Origin: Zygnema cylindricum
Taxonomy: Eukaryota > Streptophyta > Zygnematophyceae > Zygnematales > Zygnemataceae
Length of the DNA: 64,000 bases
Reading direction: 5' to 3'
Assembly (NCBI GenBank): GCA_037447655.1
Contig: JBBHKE010000813.1
Location: forward strand, 1-64,000
Shown: positions 33,614 to 45,389 of the stretch, one piece after another
How positions within the stretch are numbered: the stretch's first letter is position 1
Layout: every line of letters begins with the position of its first letter
Program-made: the position numbers and the translations under genes
Notes under the pieces: generated by a model
Told to the model about the DNA's origin: nothing
Seen by the model: only the letters and a program-made list of their open reading frames with translations
Database searches by the model: none

Positions 33614-33949
33614 ATGATTCGTACGAAAATTTTGCGATCAAATTTTCATTTTGAAATTGAAAATCAAAACTTCGAAATGGAATGGCAAAAAGGCGCTGCT
33701 AACTTTGAAGGTCAGCGGATGTTAGAAGGAGCGTGCAAGGATATTTCGGTCGACTTGCATACACCGTGGCGGAAGGCATATGGCGTGTACGACGTGTTCG
33801 TTTCTCATCGCTTGTTAGTGGTGGATATTTGTTTTTACTTTTCATATGTACCAATCGTACGCGACCAGTGTGAAGAAACTCTTCTGGCCGAGGAGAGTCT
33901 CTCCACACCGGACGATGTACGCGATTGCTTCGCAAATCTAAAAAAGTGA
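33614..33949 (+). pseudogene. unidentified ORF, pair member 2 (possible TIR-domain relic)
   Basis: A 111-codon ORF. Residues about 47-64 read HTPWRKAYGVYDVFVSHR, similar to the minus-strand relic at 32760-32890. YDVFVSHR resembles the opening of plant TIR domains (YDVF.SHRG.D), but the following G-P-D element is absent and the rest is unlike TIR. I do not recognise the product. Flanks are AT-rich and repeat-laden, so it is probably not an expressed gene. Confidence 0.25.
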
Positions 33950-35227
33950 AAAATCTAACGGTCGATACTTACGCCTATAATATTGGAGCCATCCAGTTAA
34001 CATGTTTTGTCATGTTTCGTCATGTTTCATCTAACAAAAAAAAAATGGAGCGAATCTGTACAAATTCGTACGGCGTCCAGTAAACAACCCCACATTTCCT
34101 CCAATGGAAGTTCACCCTTAGTACGTCGCCTATACCATATATGAAAAAGTGTTGTGTATCGGCAAAGTTATCATCGCGATAAATTCGTTATTCAATATAT
34201 CGGATATCTAACGGTTAAAGGGCTCGATAGGCTCCGGGACCTACAAAACTTATTACAATATATTATTATTTTTGGTGGGTGGTGAGGTTCTGTACAGCTG
34301 TAGAACAAAAAAAATGTACAAAAAATGTATAGTCGTCACTCTCCGAGATAGGGCACCCGCGGTTTGGAAAGATTTTGAAATCTAATGTTACGTCAAAATA
34401 AAGCAGCATACACATATAGGTATTTCGAGCCGGTATATTGGTAAAATATCGCGATATTGAGCTTCACAATATATCGAGGCGATATATCGATTATCCGGTA
34501 GCCAAAATTCAGTACATATCAAATATCGACAAAAGCCTTTGATACATAACACAAATGAAACATACATTATATTGCAATATGGAAGGAAATTAATAATGTT
34601 GTGTATCAGGTAATTGTTTATCGCAATCACTTACCCGATATTATCTATTATGAAACGGTGGGTTGCCAATAAATTCCTTCGAAACCAGCAAAAATTATTG
34701 GCAATAATTATTTGTTGCGTATTATTTTTGGAAACTATGGACTCTAAGCGATTAGATAATCTCGTCGTTAGAGTAGCGATGACTAGCGACGAAACAATTT
34801 CACCAACGTAACAGAATTCCACGCGAAACAGAATTTCATGCACACTAAATGAAACATTAAGTTACGATTAAAAGTCAATGCAAATTTTACGGACTGGTCA
34901 GCAAATAAATTCCTTATTGGCGTAGAAGAAAGTTGGTGGTAAACTTACCACCAGGTATACTCTGTCGTAGTGCGTAGTAGTGCTTAAAATAGTACTGTAT
35001 ATTTTTAGTGGAACCGACAGTACGATAGTGCGCCCATAGTGATCTTATTAGTAGTTAGGAGATTAGATAGGCATATTGGTATAAATTAGGACTTAGACAT
35101 TTGGAAATTCAACTTGTACAAGTTCACTAAGGAAAGTGACATTTAAAGGCTATCTTTGTGTGCATGTCATTTTGTGACTGATCAGAGTTTGTGCTTGAAA
35201 CTTTGTCAGTATATTATGTTAAGATGG
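33950..35227. other. AT-rich intergenic, possible LTR scrap at its end
   Basis: No gene recognised. Around 34470-34660 there are several ATATCG-rich short repeats. From about 34950 to 35150, TGTCGTAGTGC ... TATAAATTAGGACTTAGACA resembles the promoter part of group A LTRs (TTAGGACTTAAAAATATTTT in A1), so a group A LTR fragment may lie here. Confidence 0.35.
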
Positions 35228-36135
35228 TAGATAGGTTGTTGTAGTCACTAAAGGCTGGATAGGGAGACAGAGCCATGGCTGCCTATGCCCTTTAGAGAGA
35301 CACGAATTAGACTTGGTAATCGAAGTAGACTTGGTAGATTACTAAAAAGGGGATTTGATGGATCCGAGAATTGATCGTGGTACCTACCATCCGTCAAGTC
35401 ACCCGTAGCCATTAGCTTTGTCCATTAAGTCTAGGACTTGTGCTAGGGTATATAGGGTTTGATAGATATTCAAACATGTACTTGTAGGACATCTCGTTTA
35501 ACCAATGAAACATACAGTAGAACATAGAACATGCTACATACTATAATATCGCATGAAATTAATGCTGGGAACATTTATTTCAACGGTTGATTTTAAAAGA
35601 CAATCTAGTCGGACGACCGTGGTAAGCGTCGGTATCGCGGAAAGGACATTTTTGCTATTCTTGGACGCCGCCACTTCGGATAACACATAACAACATCTTA
35701 GATGTTTACGGAATCTCCCGAGCGCACGAAAACAAATCCGGGTGTGACATATGTCACTGTTTTGGCCATGTTGTACGAATACCGTACAGAAAGTACTCAG
35801 GCACATGTACAATCTGTACGGTACAGTCCTATGATTGGTATGTACCTCCATACTAGGGGGTTTAGAGAGGGGTTTAGGACTTAGAATATTTTTTAGGTAG
35901 CCGCCTCTCTCTTAGAGAGCATTTGTATAAATCGGCAAACTTTGCCATTTAATATCTACTTAATTGACCATTTTTAGTGATTCTTTTTGCTGCACACTCA
36001 AGGGAGTCTAAGCTACACAAAGATGTAGTTGTTCAGAGTTTTTGCATGCCAGGGTGGCTGCATTTCTAAGGGAAAGTCAAAGTGGGTGAATGTGTCAAAA
36101 AATCATATTCTAATTTTGCATTCAATGGTGGAACA
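35228..36135 (+). repeat. 5'-truncated group B LTR next to element E
   Basis: From GTTGTAGTCACTAAAGGCTG to TTTGCATTCAATGGTGGAACA this matches the solo LTR at 40642-42044 in order (GTGATTCTTTTTGCTGCACA, GTGCCAGGGTGGCTGCATTT equivalents). It breaks off exactly at the TG of element E. A degenerate tRNA-like module is at about 35356-35445. The remainder of this LTR is not found on the other side of E. Confidence 0.75.
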
Positions 36136-37223
36136 TGTTGTTCTACAACCACCGTTGCAGGAGGAGAAATAGAATAGTAGTGGAAGTAGATATGAAAAAC
36201 AACAAAAACTATCAAAGCACCTACTTAACAGTCAACTTTAATCTGACACAAAATATGACTCAGATGGCCAATATGCCTCAAATTTGCCACAGTGATACAT
36301 AATACAGTAAAATGACAATTCCGAAAATTGCAGCCCAAATGACTTTGTAAACCATAAGATATGATGTCTCAAAGTTTCCAAAAAACTGCCCTTAGAAAAT
36401 CATATTCCCAAAACTGGATGATTCAAAATTGGCTAAGTCTCAAACTATATACTCACAGTGAGTATCTACAGGTTACACTAATTCGGGTGAACGTACTACA
36501 GAACTATCGTGACTAATGACAAAGTATCTAGCCTGTACTTTACTGTACCGTGAGTACCTCCAAAAACCTATTTATTATTTTCCAAAAACCTAATTAATAA
36601 AACACTAAATTTTGTTACACTAAACTACAAAACAATGTTTATTCAAATATTTTCAGATGGCGAACCGTACAAAATGTCCTAGGAGCTTAGTCATGGTAGT
36701 GGCTAAAGTCCAACTGATTGTCGTAGTCTAGTACGAAGCACTTGAGTGCTTCGTCACTTGTGGTCCCACGTGAACCACTCCTCGTCATTTGCAGTCCCAC
36801 GTGAATCATGCTTGTGATCCTATATGAATTGCGTCTGTCGACGCCACTCGAAATCAATGATCATAAATCGTATCGTACAATACATATCCGAAATATCTGG
36901 ACGTTTCCATTTAATGATCATAGAAATGTTTCGTACAATATATTTCCAAGATATCCGTATGACTCCAAAAATTGCCAAACCACAAATTTTTCGAGATATC
37001 CGGACCAGATTTTGTTCGTCTTTTCCGGCGATTCCAATTCTCTGTTGCGTGACGCGTGTCGACGCCACTCTATAAAACTTGTAGAGGTACAATACACTCT
37101 ACTTTTGCTACTGTAATACTAATAAAGGTAAGTATTACATAAAACTACTTGAAAAATATTCTAAGTCTTTTTGGTCTCCTCTCATAGTTCTATTTACTGA
37201 AACAAAGATTTCAAATCTCAACA
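36136..37223 (-). repeat. 3' LTR of element E
   Basis: About 1088 bp. In element orientation TGTTGAGATTTGAAATC to AGAACAACA. Its last bases again carry the Gag N-terminal coding stretch. Preceded in element orientation by AATATTTAGGAGAG. Confidence 0.85.
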
Positions 37224-37249
37224 CTCTCCTAAATATTTAGACTCAGTTA

Positions 37250-37700
37250 CTCACTTCGTCCTATAGCCTAGCCTCTCTGCAAAACTGCAACTTAGGAGCA
37301 AGAAGGGCTTTTGTTAACATGTCAGCCACCATCCCTCATCTCTTAAATAACACAATTAATGACCTTTGCAAGTCCTTTTTCCTTGACAAAGTGAAGTCTA
37401 ACATCCATGTGGTTCCTTTTAAAATGATGGCTTGGGTTAGAGGCAATGGCTATGGCTGCTTGGTTGTCACACCAGATAAACTGAGGACCTGTTTGCATAT
37501 ACCCAAGTTCTTGTAGAATAGACTTAACCCATTTAACCCATAAGAGCCCCTTCAAGGCCGAAGCAGCTGCCATGTATTCAGACCCTATTGTGGATTGAGC
37601 TGTAACCTTTTGTAATTTGCTACTCCAGCAACAAGTTCCATCTCCAATCTTAAGAACAAAACTGGTTGTAGATTTCTAGCTTGGCATGTCCCCATAGCTA
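37250..37700 (-). pseudogene. pol: RNase H of element E
   Basis: Reads ASALKGLLWVKWVKSILQEL, WCDNQAAIAIASNPSHHFKR and NHMDVRLHFVKEKGLAKVIN at 37343-37573. The start (CCWSSKLQKVTAQST) is in another frame and the C-terminal end is frayed. The central Asp of CDNQ is present. Confidence 0.85.
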
Positions 37701-37829
37701 GCATTGCTCCACGTCTGTATCTTCACCTCTCCTCCTCCGAGTACAAGCTTGATATTTCGAGTACCTTTTCGCTGCTTCCCAGTCTCCCTTTTTAGGATTC
37801 TGCAGACTTCTACTCAAGACTCCCACAGT

Positions 37830-38780
37830 TGTTGCAATATCGAGTAAAATATAAAAGACTTCTAACTAACTGTCTATATGGATTTGAAGCTATAAACTCT
37901 TACTCCCCTGTCTTTCGACTCTCACAAACCATTATGCCTAAGTCTGACTCAATTCCTCCCAATTTCTGCCTGAATTCCATGGGAGTTACAGATCCTTTCA
38001 CATATTTCATTTCAAATCTTTCCCGCATGTTACCTATTGCTTCTTCTTTCTGAGTTAACATAATCAACCTTTAATTTGTGTCTCTTTCTACCTGTATACC
38101 TAAGATATACTTGGCCTCTGCGAGGTCCTTCATTTCAAAACTAGACCTTAAAGCCGCTTTAATGCGGTTTATTTCATCGATTGTCGTACTTTTTAATAAT
38201 AGATCATCCACATATACAACAATGTATATTATCCCATTCTCCCCATTGTAGAACATATACAGAATGATTTGAGCTAATTCTCTTAAAACCTAGCCCAGTC
38301 ATAAACTCAGCGAACTTCAAAATCCATTGTCTGGAGGCTTATTTTAGCACATAGAAAGACTTGTTTTAGCCCATACAAAGACTTCATCAGTTTACACACC
38401 AATTCCTCCTTTCCTTTTTCTACATACATATCAGGCTATTTCATGTAGATTGTCTCTTCCAACTCTCCATGCAAGAATGCAGTTTTGACATCCATTTGCT
38501 ATATTTATATATTCTCTATAGCCGCTATACTTAGCAAAATTTTTGACAGTAGGAAATCTAACAATTGGAGAGAAGGTTACTTCAAAATCAATGCCTTCTT
38601 TTTGATTATACCCTTGGCCACTAGTCTGGACTTATACCTTTCAACGGTGTTGTGCGGGTTCAACTTCACCTTGAATACCCATTTGCTGCCGATGGTTTTT
38701 CTGCCCGGAGGAAGATCCACCAGCTCCCACATCTGTGCCTTTACAATAGATTTCATTTCATCGTTCGCCGCCTCGATCAA
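37830..38780 (-). pseudogene. pol: reverse transcriptase of element E
   Basis: Pieces: 38577-38780 ([26 protein letters not shown]), then broken sequence with an internal duplicate of the LYGLKQ region around 38340-38390 (TTTTAGC..CATA.AAAGACTT twice), then 38071-38256 with intact YVDDLLL and KDLAEAKYILGIQVERD. Several stops and frameshifts; inactive. Confidence 0.86.
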
Positions 38781-38810
38781 GTGATATCTCTCGGGTGATG
38801 AAAAGGCCTA

Positions 38811-40105
38811 TTAAATTGTTAGAGGCTCCTCTGTAGCTGCAGAAAAAGCAAAGTGAGAGTTCGCTTGCAAACGGCTGCTAGATCTCTTTCCCATCGAAAA
38901 TTCTGAGGCTGAAATTGTTTGCAGCCTGTTATTTGACTGCCTTGGCTGATCCGCAACTTGTTGTGGATGGGAAGGTGTAACCGTTTGATCCGCCTGTGGC
39001 AGAACTTGTGGTGAAACATCATATGAAGTCACTAAGGGAACTGAAGGAAGAGTAGTCCCACTTGGCTGTGGAAAGTAAACTCGTTGCGTATGGTGAAAGA
39101 TGACATATTCTTGTTTTTCCGTTGCCGATTTGTGTGGCACTTGAAAAGAGTCAACCGAATCTATCTCATCTTTAATCTGGATATTTCTAGAGATAACAAC
39201 TTTTTGTTTCTCAAATACAAAAACTCTATAACCTTTTGCATTATCATTATACCCCATAAAAATTCTTGGTAAGCCCTTAGCATCTATTTTCTATCTATCC
39301 TATGATGTATCTAGAATAAAACACTTGATGTCAAAGATCTTAAAGTGACTAACATCAGGTTTCTCTCTTGTCCAAAGCTTTTAAGGTGTAGTGCTAACAG
39401 ATATAGAAGCAATTATGTTCTTAATATAAACAGCACACTTAAGTGTTTCAGCCCATAATTTCAAATCTAGCCCTTTATCTGTAAGCATGGACCGAGCACT
39501 CTCTGTCACTGTTCTATTTAATCTTCCAGAAACACCATTTTGTTTTCTGGTGTATATGGATTAGTAAGATTGTGACAAATACCTTCTTGAATGAGAAATT
39601 CTTCGAATTCCATATTTGTGTATTCTCCCCATTGTTCGATCTCAACGCCCAGCTTAGAACTCCATGAAGCTTTTCCGCCCACGCTTTGTAGTGTTTAAAG
39701 TGAGTGAACACTTCACTCTTATGTTGCACGAAGTAGACATTAGTGTACCTCGAGTAGTCATCTGTGAACGCAACCATATAGTGGACGCCTCCAGATGAAG
39801 CCACTTGTGAAGGATAGAGAACATCAGAGTTTATTAGCGGCAGAACTTTCTCTAATCTGTGGTCTATTTCCTATGGAAATGGCAATTTGTGAATCTTGCC
39901 AAGTGAACAACCATCACATGATTTTGTTGGATGAGAACTGAGAGAAACTCCCTCGATTTTTCTTGAATTCACCATTTTCTTAAGACTAACATAATTTATA
40001 TGTCCTAATCTTTTATACCACAACTCATTGTCACATTGGACACTAGAGTAGAGAACATCATTTTATTTATAGTTAGCCATGTCCATCCGATACATTTTTT
40101 TAGCA
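38811..40105 (-). pseudogene. pol: integrase and linker of element E
   Basis: Zinc-binding part near 39890-40040 (W.KRLGH.NY, CDGCSLGKIHKLPFP). The core at 39514-39804 (SSGGVHYMVAFTDDYSRYTN, HYKAWAEKLHGVL) has the second catalytic motif decayed to RSNNGE. The C-terminal region and linker at 38811-39257 (GYNDNAKGYRVFVFEKQKVV) end before the reverse transcriptase. Stops separate all pieces. Confidence 0.85.
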
Positions 40106-40368
40106 TCTCTAGTTCTTATTAGTGTTACTTTACCTTTCTTGCTAACCACTTGTCTCCCTCCTTTCAGAACAACTTCAAAGCATTTGCTCTCCACTAATGA
40201 TGTAGAAAATAATTTTTCTTAAAGTCTGGAAAATACAAAACATTGTGAAGGGTTCTCTCTACCGACTTTCCCCCTACATCTACCATCAAAGATACACCAC
40301 CCTGAGCTAAGGTTGTAAATACTCCTTGGAGATGTTTGCTGCAAATTTACAAAAGCTGCTTTGTTCTA

Positions 40369-40641
40369 TCACATATGGGCAGAAGCTCCCGTGTCCATGA
40401 TCCATCCTGCATGTTTTGGACCTTGTATTGCAGCAGCCATAGCAAAGAGCTCCGCCTCCTCTTGCTCATTGAAGCATAAAGACTTGTCTACATCAATTGC
40501 AAAAGCTGAGAAAATAGCATCTCCACGGCAAGGATTTCCACAAAAGCCTTTGTGATACTGGCTTTGCTGCAAACCTAGCTTGTATAAACATGTTTCATTA
40601 GCCTTCTTCAGTTTAGGATAGTGCCTATATATATGACCCTT
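40369..40641 (-). pseudogene. gag-pol: protease and zinc-knuckle end of element E
   Basis: Reads HIYRHYPKLKKANETCLYKL, then QEEAELFAMAAAIQGPKHAG and the protease motif IMDTGASAHM. The zinc knuckle (FYCSEKG ... HIYRHYPK) is divided by the solo LTR between G and H. The first codons of the ORF continuing beyond 40641 are LTR sequence, not element E. Confidence 0.85.
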
Positions 40642-42044
40642 TGTTGATATTTGTGTATTTTTTAGGTCTTTTATAAGGATAGCAAGAGGCAGAGGCAGTC
40701 TACCTCTAACTCCCCTCTCCATGCCCACACACTGGTTATAGTCACTGAAGGCTAGATAGGGAGTTAGAACTATGGTTGCCTATGCCTTCTAGAGAGAAAG
40801 GAGTAGAAATTGGTAGACTTACCAAAATGGTATGTTACAGACCTAGGATTCCATCCTGGTACCTACTGTCTGCCAAGTCTCCAGTTAATGTTAGCTTTAT
40901 CCTATACTCTAGGACTAGTGCTAGATTACATAGGGTACGATAAAGATATAAACATTACCAAGTAGTATGTTTCATTTAACAAAATACGGAACGGAATATA
41001 CATGGAATGAATTAGAACGCACGTAATTCGGACCGCACAGAATTAACAAAATGGCATTTCATTTTGAAGGTCCGGATGGAATATTTGATCTGAATTGACG
41101 TTCGTGGTGCGATCCGAGATTTCGGAGTAGGTGACGTGGCGTTTTCGGGCACCACCACCTCGGATGACACGTGGCAGGTTTTTGCAAGACTGCGAGATTT
41201 TCGGAACGCGAGATGACAAATCCGGATGTGACAAATGTCACAGTATGGCGATGTCGTACATGGACCGTACAGAAGGTACTCCGGCACTGATACTTTTTGT
41301 ATGGTACAGTCATGTGATTGGTCTGTACCACAACTGGTTCGATCTTGACGAGAATTTCAATGGTCAACACAGAATGACAACCGTTAAAATTTAACGGTCA
41401 ACAAAGATTCATTCGGCAAGTCAAACCGACACGTGGCATCATCGTATTGGATATCGGAAAAGAAAAGGACAAAACGTCGACGACTTTTTCGCCACATGGC
41501 ATGCCTATAGTGATGCCAAATATTTTTGTACATAAAATACGGCGTCTACCGTACATTTAATGTACATTATGTAGTGTGCTGCAATTTGATTGGTCTAGAG
41601 TGGTTGTGAGTAGGTTTTAGGACTTATAAAATTTTTGGTAGGTAGTCGCCTCTCCTACAGAGCATCTTGTATAAAAGGCTCACTTTGAGCATCCATAACT
41701 TTCTATTTACTTGACCATTTTAAGTGATTCTTTTTGTTGCACACTCAAAGGAGTCCACGCTACATAGGGGTGTAGTCGGTCAGAGTGTTTTCGTGCCAGG
41801 GTGGCTGCATTTCTAAAGGAAAGTCAAAGTGGGGAATGTTATCCAAAACTCATATTCTAACTTTGCATTTTGTGGTGGAACTGAGCACACAGAAAGTCTT
41901 ATTTCACAAGGGTGAAGCTTTTATGGGGTTCTGATTGTTATCGGATCAATCATTTAGGTTTATATAAACTTGGAGTCGGCATTATCTAGATTACCTAATT
42001 TGGATATGCGAATTCTGTGTGGCAATGGAGCCCATAGAATTTCA
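40642..42044 (+). mobile_element. solo LTR C (group B) inside element E
   Basis: 1403 bp, starts TGTTGATATTTG, ends CCATAGAATTTCA, with the group B landmarks (GGCAGTCTACCTCTAACTCC, GTCACTGAAGG, GATTCTTTTTGTTGCACACT, GTATAAAAGGC). Flanked by CCCTT on the left (40637-40641) and CCTTT on the right, a 5-bp duplication with one C lost. No internal coding region, so it is the product of LTR-LTR recombination. Confidence 0.85.
40840..40925 (-). other. decayed antisense tRNA-like module in solo LTR C
   Basis: Minus strand CCAGGATGGAATCCTAGG at 40850-40868 stands where other group B LTRs have box B. The consensus is damaged (GATGGAATC versus GATCGAATC) but position and flanking CCAGG/CCTGG symmetry are kept. 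Confidence 0.4.
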
Positions 42045-42811
42045 CCTTTCTCAGAACAATAAAAAGAAGTAGTAGTAGATGACCTATTGTGTCTTTGATT
42101 AAATTGAATCTGATTCTGGTTAAATTGACTATTGTTCTGATTAATCTGATTTCTTTTGTCAAAGTGTGTGGCAAATGCTTCAACTTTTCCTTCTCCTTCA
42201 AGGAGTTTAGTATTAGTCTCTTCCTCCAATATAAGATTATACGCTAACTGAAATGACCAGCTAGCTTAATCATGACTCTTTAATGGAACAGACACACCTT
42301 TCATGCTACTAAGAAGACCTCTAATAAGCAGAGTTGCTTGTTGAAACTTAGGAAATGACCCTCAAGCAAAAGAGTGAGTATCAATAAGGGCACGAAAATT
42401 GTCACAATACTCGACCATAGTTCCCCGCGAGTATTTGTATCCCCAAATTTTTCTAGCCACCAGCAACTGCTTTTTAACATTCGCTTTCTCAAAAGCAGAT
42501 TTTAGTGATGTCCAAATCTTACTCGCATTCTTCATTTTCAATCGATACATGATTAACTTTTATGAAATAGAAAGAATGAGATAGTTCCTTGCCATTGAAT
42601 TCTTTTTGGCCCAAGATGGATTCTTTTCATTAAGGGAGCCATCTAAGACCCCCAATAAGTCAGTAGTTTCAAACAACGATTCAACAATCACCGCCCAGTT
42701 AGCATACTTTTGACCATTAAAGATGGCAATTCTTGACTAAAGGCCTATAACCTGTTGTTCTACAACCACCGTTGTAGGAGGAGAACCAGCAGTAGTAGTG
42801 GAAGTAGACAT
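42045..42811 (-). pseudogene. gag: Gag of element E
   Basis: Starts at ATG 42811 inside the 5' LTR (MSTSTTTAGSPPTTVVVEQQ), reads through the LTR end at 42753 and primer site GGTTATAGGCCT, then meets a stop (GLX..RIAIFNGQKYANW). Later parts at 42301-42550 (IWTSLKSAFEKANVKKQLL, WGYKYSRGTMVEYCDNFRAL) and 42045-42229 (EGKVEAFATHFDKRNQINQN) keep the group A Gag pattern with stops between. The frame ends where solo LTR C interrupts the zinc knuckle. Confidence 0.85.
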
Positions 42812-43782
42812 GAAAAACAGTGGAAATTATCAAAGTACCTACTCAACAGCCAAATTTGAACATACACAAAACATGAATCAGACAATAAAAATGGCTTTAA
42901 TTTGCCACAGTGATAAACAATTCAGTAAACTGACAATTTACAAAATTGCAGCCCAAATGAGTGAGTAAACCAAAAGATATGATGTGTGGAAGTTTCCCAA
43001 AAACTACCCTTAAAAAATCATATTCCCAATACTGAATGCTACAAAATTGGCTAACTTCTAAGTTATATACTCACAGTGTGTATCTAGTGATCTACACTAA
43101 TTTGGGTAACCGTTACTACGGTTATTATCCTGACTAACGACAACCCATCCTACGTGTACGTCACTGTACCTCAAAACCCTAATTATTACTTTCTAAAAAC
43201 CTGCTTAATAGAACACTATTTTTAATTACACTAAAATACAAAACAACTTTATTCACATATTTCCAGATATTGAACCGTATACAAAACGTTCCAACCGTAC
43301 TCAAAACGTTCCAGATGCTTAGTCAGTGATAGTCGCTAAAATCCAACTAAATGTGGTCGTGTAGTACGAAGCACCTGAGTCCTTCGTCAATTGTGGTCCC
43401 ACGCGAATCACGCTTGTGGTCCCTCGTGAATCAAGCTTGTGGTCCCAAGTGAATCGCGTGCGTTGGAACAAATTCAATCGACGATGGTACCGTCGAATTG
43501 TACCATTTATTTCCGGAAAACGCGGTTCAGATTGCGTTCGTCCGTTCTTGTGAATCATATCGTCAACTGCGTGACGCGTGTGGCTGACTGTCGCCGCCAC
43601 TCGGAAAAACCTACATGTGTTCTTTTGCTGACACGTGTCTATGTAAAAGTACAATACACTTTTTTGTACATTTTGCTACTGTAACGCTAATTAAGGTAAG
43701 TATTACAGTAGACTACTTCGAAATATAATCTAAGTTATTTTTACCCCTATTTACTGAAATAAAGATTTTATAAATTACAACA
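42753..43782 (-). repeat. 5' LTR of element E
   Basis: About 1030 bp, TGTTGTAATTTATAAAATC to AGAACAACA in element orientation. Matches 36136-37223 with many differences. Contains a GTGGTCCCACGTGAATC-type short repeat (three partly diverged units around 43390-43460). Confidence 0.85.
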
Positions 43783-44099
43783 AAACGAAGCCTCTAGGAC
43801 ATCCCTTACCCACTATATTTCATCTTGGTATACTTGACACCCTTGGAGAAAAAAACTTTGACCAACCTCTCCCTTATGAGGACAAGACTCCATTGAGTTG
43901 GACACAAAAAGACCTCCAAATTTGCTTCTCTGAGCAGTAAGGTATGTGTGTTCAAAGACAACGGATTTAAATAGATGGCCATTAGAATAGAGGGATTAAA
44001 AAAATATCGTTAAAACTCTAAGTTGAAAACTACCTTCAAACATAGCCTACCTACTAAACCCTCAGCCAAGGAGAGGACTGTAAAGTTTCACGAACTATA
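43783..44099 (-). repeat. truncated group B LTR, minus strand
   Basis: In minus orientation: GGGTTTAGTAGGTAGGC ... CTTACTGCTCAGAGAAGCAA ... GGAGTCTTGTCCTCAT ... CCTAGAGGCTTCG. This order matches the second half of element F's LTR. Cut on one side by element E and on the other by the LTR that starts at 44100. Confidence 0.7.
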
Positions 44100-44620
44100 T
44101 GTTGAAAAGTAATTTTAATTTCTACTTGTCTGTCCTAGATGTATTATAAGTCTAAAAAGTTGTCGTAGTAACTGAGACTTAGACAACCATCGCTGCCCTC
44201 AGGTAGCGAAAGAGACAAATTGAGGGAGAAAAGGAGTCAAAGTGGGGGAGCCTGCAGTTTTAGCCCCTACCGAAAAAGACAAGCGGACTTACCAGGATTT
44301 GATCCTGGTCTAACAAAGTCACCACCGGTCAAGATATCCATCTGCCTTATCTGCCCAGTCATAGAAGAATCTTCACGTACATGGGGTGTGATATTTATTC
44401 AAAGATGTATGCGTGCATTAACTCCATTTAACAGAAGTTACAACATATATAAAAAGAATCAACGTGGACACACCAAATGTACAAAACCACATTTAATCTG
44501 ACAGATGCAATTAAAAGTGAGTTCGAGGATTTCGCGGACCACGTAAAAGTCGATACTCCGGAATGACTCTTTTTGGCCGCTTTTGCCAAAAAAATAATGG
44601 AGTGACGCTTCTGAGTTTCT
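44100..44620 (+). repeat. truncated group B LTR, plus strand
   Basis: Starts TGTTGAAAAGTAATTT, has GTTGTCGTAGTAACTGAGAC where other members have GTTGTAGTCACTGAAGG, and an antisense box B (GGATCAAATCC on the minus strand, 44295-44305). Breaks off before the TATA region, at the reverse-transcriptase scrap. Confidence 0.65.
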
Positions 44621-44635
44621 CATCAGCTTTTATAT

Positions 44636-45125
44636 GGTTAATTTCATTAATGGATTTGCTCATAAGTAGCAAATCATCTAGGTAAACAAAAATATATATT
44701 ACTCGATTTTCCCCTTCTATTACATAAACTAAATATTCTGAAATAATTTTAGTAATATCAAGATTAGTCAGAAATTCATCGAGTTTCAAGTTTCACTGTC
44801 GATGAGCCTTCTTAAAACCATAAAAAGACTTCAACAATTTATTGACAAGACTTTCTTTCATTTTTTTAAATACCACTCTGGCTGCTTCATTATAACTTCT
44901 GCTAAATCCATATGCAAAAGAACTCTTTTTACATCCATCTGATGCAATTCTATATCCTCTATTACTGTTACAGATAAAAGAATCCTAACAGTAGAAAAAC
45001 GAACTACAAATGAAAAAGTTTCATTATAATTAATACAATCTTTCAAGTTGTAACCCTTAACAATAGGTACAACTTTATACCTCTAAATGGTATTATCATG
45101 ATTCAACTTTAATTAGATGACCTTA
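44636..45125 (-). pseudogene. pol: copia reverse-transcriptase fragment
   Basis: Strongly decayed. Readable pieces: VVRFSTVRILLSVTVIEDIE, LHQMDVKRVLLHMDLAEV (44858-45046) and MKLDEFLTNLDITKIISE with YLDDLLLMSKSINEINHIK (44640-44789), where YVDD has become YLDD. No other domain or LTR attached. Its closest relatives in the window are group A enzymes. Confidence 0.75.
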
Positions 45126-45389
45126 CCTGATGTAACCGAGTCTAGTCCTTTGTATAACATAAATACTGATGGCCGTACAATTGCAAAGACCTCCCGGTGT
45201 AGCCCCACTCTTATGCACACTAATTACGAACCAGCGCAAAATTGACATTGATTCCAATTGCAAATCACAGCAATTCGACATTTGTCGTTCAGATCTGGGA
45301 ATTGGATTTTGTTGAACAGTAACTTGTCACTTGAACAATAACTTGTACCTGTCAAGACTACAATACAGTACAATACAGTGCTGCTACAT

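Larger units (their letters stand above)
36136..43782 (-). mobile_element. Ty1/copia element E (group A), with solo LTR inserted
   Basis: Minus-strand element with both LTRs (3' 36136-37223, 5' 42753-43782) and complete domain order, all decayed. Its gag zinc-knuckle region is split by a solo LTR (40642-42044). Flanks are GAACA and AAACG, so no target duplication is visible. The left flank is a plus-strand LTR and the right flank an unrelated minus-strand LTR piece, which suggests recombination after insertion. Confidence 0.88.

Noticed and set aside
36808-37116. ORFs of 83-102 codons on both strands
   Set aside because: They lie inside the 3' LTR of element E and are not shared with its 5' LTR.
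40670-40728. N-terminal part of the protease ORF of element E (MGMERGVRGRLPLP)
   Set aside because: Antisense reading of the start of solo LTR C.
41960-42044. C-terminal part of the Gag ORF of element E reading GEILWAPLPHRIR
   Set aside because: This part is antisense sequence of solo LTR C, not Gag.
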